Shown: in pieces, positions 25,466 to 33,289 of the stretch
Position numbering within the stretch: position 1 is the first letter of the stretch
How the letters are laid out: each line of letters begins with the position of its first letter
From: Paenibacillus sp. OV219
GTDB taxonomy: Bacteria > Bacillota > Bacilli > Paenibacillales > Paenibacillaceae
Length of the DNA: 64,000 nt
Direction of reading: 5' to 3'
NCBI RefSeq assembly: GCF_900110075.1
Contig: NZ_FOCJ01000001.1
Span: 186,001-250,000 of the forward strand
The notes under the pieces: generated by a model
What the model was told of the DNA's origin: nothing
The model's input: only the letters and a program-made list of their open reading frames with translations
Database searches by the model: none
Made by a program: the position numbers and the translations under genes

Positions 25466-26650
25466 ATGACTAAATTAACTTTGGAGCAGATGTACACTGC
25501 GCTCGCACATGATGAGTTCGATGAACGCCATTACGGCGCCATTCAAATTCCGGTGTACCAGAACAGCCTGTTTGCTTTCGATACGTATCAGCAGTTTGAG
25601 CATGCGTTTGAAGAAATGCTAGGCAATCATATCTATTCGCGCGGCAACAACCCGACAGTTGAGTTTCTCGAAGGGAAGCTTGCCATGCTGGAAGGCGCTG
25701 AAGCTGCGCGGTGCTTCGCATCTGGGATGGCTGCGATCAGCGCAGCGATCTTCTCATCGGTAAGGGCTGGCGATCATATCGTTTGCGTCAGCAATGCATA
25801 CGGTCCGGCGAAGCAAGTGATGGGCGAGTATTTGAAGCGCTTCGGCGTTGAAACCTCTTTCGTAGAGGGCAGCCGTTTCGAAGCCGTTCAAGAGGCGGTT
25901 CGGCCGAATACGAAGCTCATTTATTTGGAAAGCCCAAGCTCACAAATGTTCGAGCTGATTGATTTGAAGCAGTGCGCGGATCTCGCTAAGGGGATCGGAG
26001 CGCGTACGATCATTGATAATACGTGGGCGACGCCAATCTTCCAGAATCCGCTGGAGTTTGGCATCGATCTCGTCGTCCATTCCATAACGAAGTATATTGC
26101 GGGTCATAGCGATGCGCTCGGCGGGGTCGTTATGGGCGCAAGCGAGCTGATGAAGCCGCTTAGTTACGACGAATATATGCTCTTTGGCGGGATTATGACG
26201 GCACACACCGCTGCGATGGTGCTGCGCGGCTTGCGTACGCTGCCCGTACGTATGGAGCGCTGCCAAGCGAGCGGGCTGAAGGTTGCTAACTGGCTTGAAA
26301 CAAGCTCATTCGTCGAGCGAGTGTATCATCCTGGGCTGCCATCACACCCGCAGCATGAGCTGGCGAAGAAGCAGCTTAAAGGATACAGCAGCTTATTCTC
26401 CTTCGAGAGCAAACAGCCGATTGAACGACTTAAAGCATGGGCATCTAAGCTTAAGCTCTTCAAAATCGCCGTTAGCTGGGGCGGTTATGAGAGCCTTGTC
26501 ACTGTGGGGCGCAACACCGATGTTAGTAGCGGTGAAGTCAAAACGGTCGTCCGCTTGTATATTGGACTTGAAAGTCCGGATGATTTGATCCGGGATATGC
26601 AGGAAACATGGCAGGAAGTGGCGGCAAGCGCTTCACTGGATCGTGTTTAA
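25466..26650 (+). CDS. PLP-dependent Cys/Met-metabolism family enzyme (trans-sulfuration type)
   Basis: A 394-residue fold-type I PLP enzyme of the cystathionine gamma-synthase/lyase family. The PLP lysine is K209 in VVHSITKYIAGHSD, and YSRGNNPTVEFLEGKLAMLEGAEAARCFASGMAAI is the usual N-terminal signature. Members catalyse beta/gamma elimination or replacement on cysteine- or methionine-related amino acids. Here it is the last gene of an ABC sugar-importer operon under an FCD-GntR regulator, an unusual setting that points to import and cleavage of a sulfur- or amino-acid-containing conjugate. The substrate is unknown. The start follows AAGGAGAGC. Confidence 0.88.
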   Translation: MTKLTLEQMYTALAHDEFDERHYGAIQIPVYQNSLFAFDTYQQFEHAFEEMLGNHIYSRGNNPTVEFLEGKLAMLEGAEAARCFASGMAAISAAIFSSVRAGDHIVCVSNAYGPAKQVMGEYLKRFGVETSFVEGSRFEAVQEAVRPNTKLIYLESPSSQMFELIDLKQCADLAKGIGARTIIDNTWATPIFQNPLEFGIDLVVHSITKYIAGHSDALGGVVMGASELMKPLSYDEYMLFGGIMTAHTAAMVLRGLRTLPVRMERCQASGLKVANWLETSSFVERVYHPGLPSHPQHELAKKQLKGYSSLFSFESKQPIERLKAWASKLKLFKIAVSWGGYESLVTVGRNTDVSSGEVKTVVRLYIGLESPDDLIRDMQETWQEVAASASLDRV

Positions 26651-26685
26651 CAAACGATAGACTAAAGGCGTTGTTCCAGAAAATT

Positions 26686-26747
26686 CGGAAAGCGTGCGCG
26701 GGATTGAGCAGAAGAGATGCACCCGCGCTCGTTTGTCCGTTTTTTTT
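26686..26747 (+). terminator. Intrinsic terminator of the importer-lyase operon
   Basis: An imperfect stem in which GCGCGGG pairs with CCCGCGC, extended by CGGA / TCCG, then eight T. A second, weaker T-tailed hairpin (AGCAGC / GCTGCT, 26751-26810) follows. Confidence 0.65.
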
Positions 26748-26852
26748 ATGAGCAGCTATAAACTCGAAGCTGGCAGAGAGTGGAAAATATCCCGCTCGGC
26801 TGCTTTTTTTATGCGATTTTAGCCCTAGGAGAGGCTTCTATGAATTTAGTAA

Positions 26853-26881
26853 TTGAAGTATATTCGCGTTTTACATATAAT
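26853..26881 (+). promoter_or_regulatory. Promoter of the AgrD-like locus
   Basis: TTGAAG (26853-26858), 17-nt spacer, consensus TATAAT (26876-26881), about 100 nt before the membrane-protein gene. Confidence 0.6.
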
Positions 26882-26985
26882 GGCGGTAGGAAGTCGAAAT
26901 CCCACATAAAGTGGGGGAAAATGGTGAATGAAGCGGGTCTATTAGCCCGTCAGGCAGCAGCTTATTAAAGGGAGTCGCAGGTGCT

Positions 26986-27654
26986 ATGGATTACATACTG
27001 TTTGTTATTGGGTCGACTTTTGAGTATATTGGCATGTTTTTGTTTTTGTTTGCATTGTTCAGGTTTGGTTTGTATACCCGCCTGATTATGAACGTAGTCA
27101 TCGTGTCGGTTCTTATGAGTCAAGTTTCCTATTTCACACGTCTTGATTCATCCGTAGGTGATTTGTCTTCTTACATACAATTCTTCTTGTTTGTCGTCGT
27201 CCTATGGTTGCTGTTTCAGGTACCACTTTTTCATTCGATCGTCATGAACTTCGCAGGATTAGCAGCTACATTCGGCATTAATGGCATCATTATTCTGATA
27301 GCTATTTTTTTAGGCGACATTTCGTTGGATACGATTCAAAGCACTCAATCGATTTTAACATCTTTTCAATTTGTTACGTTTCTAGCTGAGATCGGAATAG
27401 CCCGTTCGATCTATATCATGAATTGGGGTTTCGACTTCGTTCCAACATCCCGTAGGTCCTATGTCCAAATTAAAGGGACAAATGCGATTCTCATGGCAAT
27501 CATTTCAACAAGCATCGTCATCGCAGCCGTACTCGCATTTGTGTTCCGGAACGATTACAACGATTATGTGTTCTATGCAAGCTTTGTTTTTCTGTGTACT
27601 TTACCTATATTTCTATATTTCTCGCTTCGAAAAGATGTGGAAGATGCGACATAG
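26986..27654 (+). CDS. Unknown polytopic membrane protein next to an AgrD-like gene
   Basis: A 222-residue protein with six or seven hydrophobic segments (for example near residues 4-26, 33-52, 60-80, 84-112, 130-150, 165-188 and 192-214) and a short charged C-terminus. It lacks the His/Cys protease motif of AgrB, and no kinase domain follows, so it is neither AgrB nor a full AgrC. Its size and topology resemble the membrane sensor half of AgrC-type kinases, which is only an analogy. It lies 45 nt upstream of the AgrD-like peptide gene and probably shares its transcript. AAGGGAG precedes the ATG. It could export, process, sense or give immunity to the peptide. Confidence 0.75.
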   Translation: MDYILFVIGSTFEYIGMFLFLFALFRFGLYTRLIMNVVIVSVLMSQVSYFTRLDSSVGDLSSYIQFFLFVVVLWLLFQVPLFHSIVMNFAGLAATFGINGIIILIAIFLGDISLDTIQSTQSILTSFQFVTFLAEIGIARSIYIMNWGFDFVPTSRRSYVQIKGTNAILMAIISTSIVIAAVLAFVFRNDYNDYVFYASFVFLCTLPIFLYFSLRKDVEDAT

Positions 27655-27699
27655 ACTTAAACCATCTGTCTCTTGCTAACGTGAAAGGAGGTGAACAAC

Positions 27700-27822
27700 G
27701 TGAAAAAAATCGCGTTTCGCGGGATTGCTGCAATTATTGTAAGCCTTGCTTCGTTATTCGTGCTCACAGGTTCCTACGCTTTCTTTCACAAGCCAGAAAT
27801 TCCAGAAGAAATGAGAAAGTAA
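27700..27822 (+). CDS. AgrD-like cyclic lactone autoinducer peptide precursor
   Basis: A 40-residue peptide starting at GTG 27700 behind a near-perfect AAAGGAGGTGA ribosome site. Its layout is that of AgrD-type precursors: a basic amphipathic leader (MKKIAFRGIAAIIVSLASLFVL), a short core with a possible ring residue (S25 followed by YAFF), and an acidic recognition tail HKPEIPEEMRK that parallels the P-x-x-P-x-E-(L/M) tail cut by AgrB. Ser in place of Cys would give a lactone rather than a thiolactone. No AgrB, AgrC kinase or AgrA is encoded in the window; the only partner is the preceding membrane protein. The gene family call is good; ring boundaries and processing are inferred. Confidence 0.75.
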   Translation: MKKIAFRGIAAIIVSLASLFVLTGSYAFFHKPEIPEEMRK

Positions 27823-27918
27823 GCTATTGCATATACAACAAGAACAAATTCAGTAGATGATGGAACCATGAGGTAATGAGGTGCTGGGGATATCAAACTA
27901 TTGATAAGCAAACTAAGT

Positions 27919-27948
27919 AACTGTACCTCTTTGCGAGGTGCAGTTTTT
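27919..27948 (+). terminator. Terminator of the AgrD-like locus
   Basis: Stem AACTGTACCTC / GAGGTGCAGTT (one mismatch), loop TTTGC, then five T. Confidence 0.8.
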
Positions 27949-27972
27949 GCATTTTGACCGCAGATAAATGGA

Positions 27973-28001
27973 TTGACGAGCTAATATGTAAGCGATACCA
28001 T
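27973..28001 (+). promoter_or_regulatory. Promoter with embedded cre site
   Basis: TTGACG (27973-27978), 17-nt spacer and TACCAT (27996-28001). The cre consensus WTGNAANCGNWNNCW is met in full by ATGTAAGCGATACCA at 27986-28000, overlapping the -10 box, so CcpA should repress the next gene when preferred sugars are present. Confidence 0.55.
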
Positions 28002-28084
28002 GGATTATATAGGTAGACATCCATCAGCCAGAAACGGCAAAAGAAGTGCAATTGCTCCATTTTACCGTAGAAGGGATGCGTATC

Positions 28085-30037
28085 ATGTTGACTCAATCTT
28101 CATCGCAACCACCGCTCACGCCACAAGCACCGCTGCAAACGAGCTTGAAGGCTGTCCGCCGCTCTGCTCCGCCGAGCTGGGCTACGAAGCAGCGGCAGTT
28201 AATGGATCTGCTGAATGCGTCTGCCAAGCAGTTTATTGCCCGTTATACGAGGCCAGACGGGACGCTGATCTGGCGCAAAGATTGGCCGGGGATGGATGGT
28301 TCAGATGACCCGTACGAAGGCTTTATGAACCTTGCGCTGCTCTATGCGCTTGGTGGCGATGACTCCTTGCACGAGTCCTCTCGCCGTGTCTGGGAGGGCA
28401 TCACGTGGCAGTGGACGGAGTACGGGCAAATTCACCGTGAATTTGATGCGTACTACGACTGGATGCATCATGGCGAGGGTTATTTGTACTTCTACTTTCT
28501 CGGTCTTGCTGGACCGGCAACGCTGAAGGATCGGCAGCGGGCAGTGCGGTTCGCGCGCATGTACACAGGGGATGACCCGGAGGCGCTAAACTACGATGCC
28601 GAGAAGAAGCTGATTCGTTCGCCGCTGAACGGCAGCAAAGGCCCTAGGTTCGTAGCGACTGGCGAGGACTGGTCAACGCATCGCGGCATTCTGGACAACT
28701 ATCTGGCTCCGTTCGAGGATGTGCCAGGCGTTGACTTCGAATCGCGCAAATGCAAATGGAGCGATGACACGATCTACAGCCATCTGCTTGCGATGATGAA
28801 TGATCGGATGAACCGCGGCGACGTGCCGCTGAACCTGAACGCGACAGGCCTTGTCGCCAACGCCTATATGCATACGGCGGATGAGAAGTACAGCGAGTGG
28901 GTGCTAGAGTATCTGGCTGCATGGTGCGAGCGCGCGGAACGTAACGGCGGCATAATCCCTGATAATGTCGGCCTTAACGGGGAAATTGGTGAGTACAATG
29001 ACGGCAAATGGTGGGGCGGCTATTACGGCTACCGCTGGCCGCACGGCTTCGCAACGATCATCGAACCGATCACGAATGCGGCGATGAATGCCGTACTACT
29101 TACAGGCGATGTGAATCATTTGAAGCTTGCTCGCCAGCAGCTCGATCTGAACTGGTCCTTGCGCAAGGAAGTGGACGGCGAATGGAAAGTGCCGCAGAAG
29201 CATTTCGACGCGGGCTGGACCGATTACCGCGATGCCTCGGCGAAATATCCGATCTATCTTTGGATAGCCTCGATGGCGGAAGAGGATCTAGGGCGTATTC
29301 ATCGCGTGCCGAAGAACTACGATTGGGATGAGATCCATATCCCGAGTGTCTCAGGCGGCGGCTCCAAGCACTACATCATGAATACGGAGCCGTGGTTCCA
29401 ATACATTACGGGCCAGCTGCCGGACTATCCGGATCACATTCTGGATGCGAATTTCGAGCTTATCCATAACCAGCTGCAGCGTATGGATTCCGATATGGGC
29501 AATCCGGAGCTATGGTCGGATAACTACAATGATGATGACTTCTCAAGCATCCATATCTGGCAGGAGCTATGCCCTGTCTACATGGAGAGTCTCGTGCAGC
29601 TAACGTTAGGTGCTCCAATGCACATCTCGCACGGCGGTTTCCAGCACGGCCGCTTCCGCTACTTCGACGCTGATCGCAGACGTGTCGGTATGCCGCTAGA
29701 TACAGCGGCTCTCGTTGAGCAGCTGGGCGATCAGTCAGCCGTGCTTCAGCTAGTGAATACTTCGCCGTTTGAGACGCGTACAATCGTCGTACAAGGCGGT
29801 ACGTTCGGCGAGCATCAGATCGACAGAGTGATTGTGCTTGACGAGGAAGAGTCTCGCGAGGTGCAGGTGGGCAGTAAGTGGCTGCAGATCGAGCTGCTCC
29901 CAGCTACAGCGATCCGGCTCGAAGTCGTTATGTCGCGCTATGTAAACAAGCCGACCTATGACAGTCCTTGGTCGCAGCAATCCGGCGATGTACTGCTTCG
30001 CGGCAGGACGGAGTCAGAGTCGCCTAAAACTCCATAA
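28085..30037 (+). CDS. Large uncharacterised protein, probably alpha/alpha-toroid hydrolase-like
   Basis: A 650-residue soluble protein of no family I can name. The bulk (about 50-500) is helical with repeated aromatic and acidic loops typical of (alpha/alpha)-barrel enzymes: RKDWPGMDGSDDPYEGF, YYDWMHHGEGYLYFYF, KWSDDTIYSHLL, GGYYGYRWPHGFATIIEP, WIASMAEEDLG. The last 110 residues look like a beta domain (VLQLVNTSPFETRTIVVQG) as in many glycosidases. There is no signal peptide. I place the start at ATG 28085 because GAAGGG lies 9 nt upstream; GTG 28046 and ATG 28076 are in frame. The cre-overlapped promoter suggests a role in carbon use, perhaps glycan hydrolysis. Confidence 0.75.
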   Translation: MLTQSSSQPPLTPQAPLQTSLKAVRRSAPPSWATKQRQLMDLLNASAKQFIARYTRPDGTLIWRKDWPGMDGSDDPYEGFMNLALLYALGGDDSLHESSRRVWEGITWQWTEYGQIHREFDAYYDWMHHGEGYLYFYFLGLAGPATLKDRQRAVRFARMYTGDDPEALNYDAEKKLIRSPLNGSKGPRFVATGEDWSTHRGILDNYLAPFEDVPGVDFESRKCKWSDDTIYSHLLAMMNDRMNRGDVPLNLNATGLVANAYMHTADEKYSEWVLEYLAAWCERAERNGGIIPDNVGLNGEIGEYNDGKWWGGYYGYRWPHGFATIIEPITNAAMNAVLLTGDVNHLKLARQQLDLNWSLRKEVDGEWKVPQKHFDAGWTDYRDASAKYPIYLWIASMAEEDLGRIHRVPKNYDWDEIHIPSVSGGGSKHYIMNTEPWFQYITGQLPDYPDHILDANFELIHNQLQRMDSDMGNPELWSDNYNDDDFSSIHIWQELCPVYMESLVQLTLGAPMHISHGGFQHGRFRYFDADRRRVGMPLDTAALVEQLGDQSAVLQLVNTSPFETRTIVVQGGTFGEHQIDRVIVLDEEESREVQVGSKWLQIELLPATAIRLEVVMSRYVNKPTYDSPWSQQSGDVLLRGRTESESPKTP

Positions 30038-30097
30038 TACCACCTTCGAGTTCACGTTGCAGCAGTGGATAGGAGTGTCTGTACTTGTTCATTGTTA

Positions 30098-30106
30098 TGG
30101 TATAAT
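30098..30106 (+). promoter_or_regulatory. Extended -10 promoter
   Basis: TGGTATAAT is a consensus extended -10 element 41 nt before the next start codon; no clear -35 is seen. Confidence 0.5.
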
Positions 30107-30146
30107 TAGCTATTCGCAATTCGACATAAGCTGGAGGTTACTAACA

Positions 30147-30431
30147 ATGAACGTTACAATTATTCACGCCGAAATGACACAAGATCCAGAAAAAGGGTAC
30201 AAAGGCAGCGTGCAATTCGAAGTAGAAGGCCATAAGCAACCGTACGAAATTATACTGCAATTAACGAGCATCCGCGGTACAACATGGGATTACAGCTTGC
30301 ACTTCGCGAAGGAATCGGGCTCGGAAGAACAGATCAATGCGGTGGAGAAGGCAATCGAGGAAGACGACGATTTATTCGACGATTTGATTGATGCCGCTGC
30401 CGCTACTTTGCCAGAAGACGAGGAGGCATAA
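30147..30431 (+). CDS. Small acidic hypothetical protein
   Basis: A 94-residue soluble protein, beta-rich in its first half (NVTIIHAEMTQDPEKGYKGSVQFEVEGHKQPYEIILQ) and very acidic at the end (EEDDDLFDDLIDAAAATLPEDEEA). I do not recognise a family. CTGGAGG lies about 10 nt before the ATG, and the SDR gene follows after 6 nt, so the two form an operon. Confidence 0.75.
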   Translation: MNVTIIHAEMTQDPEKGYKGSVQFEVEGHKQPYEIILQLTSIRGTTWDYSLHFAKESGSEEQINAVEKAIEEDDDLFDDLIDAAAATLPEDEEA

Positions 30432-30437
30432 TAGACG

Positions 30438-31202
30438 ATGATTGGATTGAATTTAAGTGGCCGCACGGCATTGGTTACAGGTGCCACAGGTGAGCTTGGA
30501 AGAGTGATGGTTCGGACGCTTGCTGTATGCGGAGCAGATGTCGTGATCCAATACAATAACAACGAAGCGAAGGCGCAGGAGCTGAAGGCGGAGATTGAAG
30601 CGACAGGCAGACGAGCGCTGATCGTACAAGCCGATATTACCAATGAACAATCGATCAATGCCATGAGAGATAAGGTTACAGCAGAACTGGGCCATATCGA
30701 TATCGTCGTGGCAAATGCTGTCATTCAATACAAGTGGACGTCCGTGCTTGAGCAGGCGGCAGAGGATTATGTTAGCCAGTTCGAATCATGTGTGCTTCAG
30801 AGCGTCTTCCTTGCGAAGGCGTTCATTCCGGCGATGATCGAGAAAGGCGCGGGCCGGATGATCGGCATCAATACGGAATGCGCGATGCAGAATTTCCCGT
30901 CTCAGTCCGCTTATGTTGCCGGTAAGCGCGGCATGGATGGCGTATACCGCATTCTCGCCAAGGAAGTTGGCGAGCATCAGATTACGGTGAACCAAATTGC
31001 TCCAGGGTGGACCATTTCGGAGCGCGACCGTACGAACGGGACGGAGAAGAGCGAGAGCTACGAGGCTAGTGTTGCACTGAAACGGCGCGGAACTGACCAA
31101 GAAATTGCTAACGCTGTCGCTTTCCTTGCATCCGACCTGTCGAGCTTCATCACAGGCGCGTACATACCGGTTTGCGGCGGTAATGTTATGCCGACCATCT
31201 AA
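30438..31202 (+). CDS. SDR-family oxidoreductase
   Basis: A 254-residue short-chain dehydrogenase/reductase with the cofactor motif LVTGATGELGRV (TGxxxxLG variant), VQADITNEQ for the adenine-binding acid and the catalytic Y159-x-x-x-K163 (AYVAGK). Thirteen residues before the Tyr, where SDRs normally have Ser, there is Thr (T146). Loss of the Ser hydroxyl is avoided, but activity may be altered. GGAGG precedes the ATG by about 13 nt. The substrate is unknown. A strong terminator follows. Confidence 0.88.
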   Translation: MIGLNLSGRTALVTGATGELGRVMVRTLAVCGADVVIQYNNNEAKAQELKAEIEATGRRALIVQADITNEQSINAMRDKVTAELGHIDIVVANAVIQYKWTSVLEQAAEDYVSQFESCVLQSVFLAKAFIPAMIEKGAGRMIGINTECAMQNFPSQSAYVAGKRGMDGVYRILAKEVGEHQITVNQIAPGWTISERDRTNGTEKSESYEASVALKRRGTDQEIANAVAFLASDLSSFITGAYIPVCGGNVMPTI

Positions 31203-31229
31203 CAGCCATCTTAGCTATTCATTTATACG

Positions 31230-31267
31230 AGAAGAGGTCCTCTGGTGGGAGGCGCTCTTCTTTTTTT
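31230..31267 (+). terminator. Intrinsic terminator after the SDR gene
   Basis: Stem AGAAGAGGTCCTC / GAGGCGCTCTTCT with a small internal mismatch, then seven T. Confidence 0.85.
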
Positions 31268-31457
31268 ATCTTTTCGCGGGTCATTCCAGCATTAGTGAAA
31301 TGTCCAGTGAACAGCCTCTTTTTGCTTGTGCATTCGTCAATGCTCACGATTACGCTCGTTTGCTTCATTTGCAAAACAATCTGATTTTGAAGTACCATAA
31401 CGCATTAGTATGGTACCCTTGCAGCTCTTGTCAGCTGCGGGCGTGGAGGAGCAACAA

Positions 31458-32333
31458 TTGACTATGGATCATGCCATTCTCATGTCTATGCTGCTTGTCA
31501 TCGCATCTGGCCTAATCAATGCGATTAGCGGCTTCTTCACGAAACGAAGTATGGATAAAGCGGTCTTCCTTGGCTCGATGATCGGGCTTGCGGGAATTGT
31601 GCTGCTGCCGCACTTCGTGATGGAAATGTGGGGAGCCAATTTGCCGCCAATTGCATATGTTCTGTTCATACTCTCCATGCTAATCGAGGGACTAAACGGC
31701 TACTTGCTGTCGAAGGCCTATATTTTTGGAGATTTATCGCAGGTCTATCCGATCATGCGCGGAACAGGGGTGATCTTTACCCCAATCATTGGCGTTCTGT
31801 TTCTTGGCGAGTCGCTCGCGGTATGGGGCTGGCTCGGTATCGCAGGCATCACAGTTGGTATCTTTCTTCTTAGTGGTTGGCAGCCTGGAGCCGCTACAAA
31901 GGCGGACAAGCAGCTAGCGATGCGTCCGGTTCTCTTCGCTGTATCCGTAGGAGTATGCATTACCGGCTATACGGTCGTGGACAAGATGGCGCTAGACTAT
32001 ATCAGTCCGCTGTCACTCTTGGAAGTCGGCAATTTCGGGTTCGTACTCGTCTTTTTACCGAAGCTGTTGAATCGGGAACTCGTGCGCCAAGAGTTTGCCC
32101 TTAACGGCAAATTTATTGTGCTCGCAGCCATTTGCGCCCCATCCTCCTATCTGTTGTTCCTCGTTGCTATGCAGATGGCGCCTGTTTCGCATCTAGCGCC
32201 TGTGCGCGAGATCGGTACAGTGTTTGCCGCCATGCTCGGCGTGTGGCTGCTGAAGGAGAGGCAAGGCCCCAAACGGATTGTTAGTGCCGCGATGATCGTA
32301 TTGGGCATTAGCCTGATCGGAATCGGCGGATAA
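31458..32333 (+). CDS. EamA/DMT-family transporter
   Basis: A membrane protein of about 291 residues with ten helices in two EamA-type halves; the repeat signature GVIFTPIIGVLFLGESLAVWGWLGIAGITVGIFLLSG recurs in the second half as GTVFAAMLGVWLLKERQGPKRIVSAAMIVLGISLIGIG. It moves a small metabolite across the membrane, direction unknown. TTG 31458 has GGAGGA 7 nt upstream; ATG 31464, two codons later, is the alternative start. It begins a run of genes with a PhyH dioxygenase, a dehydrogenase, a TIM-barrel isomerase and a GH3 glucosidase. Confidence 0.88.
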   Translation: MTMDHAILMSMLLVIASGLINAISGFFTKRSMDKAVFLGSMIGLAGIVLLPHFVMEMWGANLPPIAYVLFILSMLIEGLNGYLLSKAYIFGDLSQVYPIMRGTGVIFTPIIGVLFLGESLAVWGWLGIAGITVGIFLLSGWQPGAATKADKQLAMRPVLFAVSVGVCITGYTVVDKMALDYISPLSLLEVGNFGFVLVFLPKLLNRELVRQEFALNGKFIVLAAICAPSSYLLFLVAMQMAPVSHLAPVREIGTVFAAMLGVWLLKERQGPKRIVSAAMIVLGISLIGIGG

Positions 32334-32369
32334 TAGATCTATAACAAGGATTGGAGAGAGTGTTTAACG

Positions 32370-33206
32370 ATGAGAATCAAACTGACCGAGCAAGAGCTGG
32401 CAACTGGCGTCCTGAGCCCAGAGATGCTGGAAACTGCAGCAGAGCAAGTACGTGTGAATGGTTACATCCTGTTCGAAAAAGTACTAAGCGATGAGAAGAT
32501 CAAGGGCATCCGCGATGCGTTCGATCCGATCTTTGACGAGTTTATTGAGAAGCGGGGCTACAACACAGGTACGAACCGTGCCCAGATGTTCCTGCCATTC
32601 ATGCAGCCATTCATCGATGAGGAAGTCATTGCACATCCAATCGTGATGAGCGTCATTGAGAAAGTGCTTGGCAAAGGCTTCAACTGCTCGTATTTCGCAT
32701 CCGACACACCAATGCCTGGCTCGGACTACCAAGCGGTACACTGCGACATTATGCCGTTGTTCCCGGAATTGACAGTTCCATTGCCGCCGTTCAGCCTAGT
32801 TGTGAACGTTCCGCTTGTTGATGTTACCGAGGAGAATGGACCGCTTGAAATATGGCCAGGCGGCACGCACCTGAACCCGGACAACGCGAACCACGATACG
32901 CTTGATGGCAGTGTAAACCCGAACCTGCACATTGTACGCGCTGCGGAAGGTATGCACTCCGAGAAAGTATTCATGCCAGCAGGCTCGATCGTCATCCGCG
33001 ATATTCGTATGTGGCACCGCGGCACGCCGAACCGTTCGAATGACCGCCGTACGAACCTTGCAATGATCTATAACCGCCACTGGTACAACTCCAGCTGCCA
33101 TACGCAAATTCCGCGTGAAACTTACGATACGCTGTCCAAGAAAGCGCAAGAGGTTGTTCGTAACTTCCGTATCGGCCAACCGGCTCAGATGCCTTGGGAG
33201 CTATAA
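32370..33206 (+). CDS. Phytanoyl-CoA dioxygenase (PhyH) family protein
   Basis: A 278-residue Fe(II)/2-oxoglutarate oxygenase. The facial triad is visible as H124-x-D126 (AVHCDIM) and H216 (MWHRGTPNRS), with Arg residues shortly after for 2-oxoglutarate. The family hydroxylates or demethylates many small molecules; in bacteria such genes are often found next to sugar-acid or secondary-metabolite genes. The active-site residues are intact, so it is probably active. Its place between a transporter and sugar dehydrogenase/isomerase genes suggests oxidative removal of a substituent from a glycoside or sugar. GGAGAGAGTG precedes the ATG. Confidence 0.88.
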   Translation: MRIKLTEQELATGVLSPEMLETAAEQVRVNGYILFEKVLSDEKIKGIRDAFDPIFDEFIEKRGYNTGTNRAQMFLPFMQPFIDEEVIAHPIVMSVIEKVLGKGFNCSYFASDTPMPGSDYQAVHCDIMPLFPELTVPLPPFSLVVNVPLVDVTEENGPLEIWPGGTHLNPDNANHDTLDGSVNPNLHIVRAAEGMHSEKVFMPAGSIVIRDIRMWHRGTPNRSNDRRTNLAMIYNRHWYNSSCHTQIPRETYDTLSKKAQEVVRNFRIGQPAQMPWEL

Positions 33207-33289
33207 TTTTACTATCGACGATTCTTAACTTTATTAATTAATTATGTTTTCAAAGTGTAAGATCAAATACATGAGTAGAGGTGAATGTT

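Noticed and set aside
26840-26968. A 42-codon frame with a ribosome-site-like AGGAGAG upstream of the AgrD-like locus
   Set aside because: The best promoter of the locus (26853-26881, consensus -10) lies inside it, and its composition (repeats of basic residues, no family) does not look coding.
26986-27654. Annotation of the membrane protein as AgrB
   Set aside because: It has no conserved His/Cys protease pair or GG-x-H-A motif and too many hydrophobic segments for that family.
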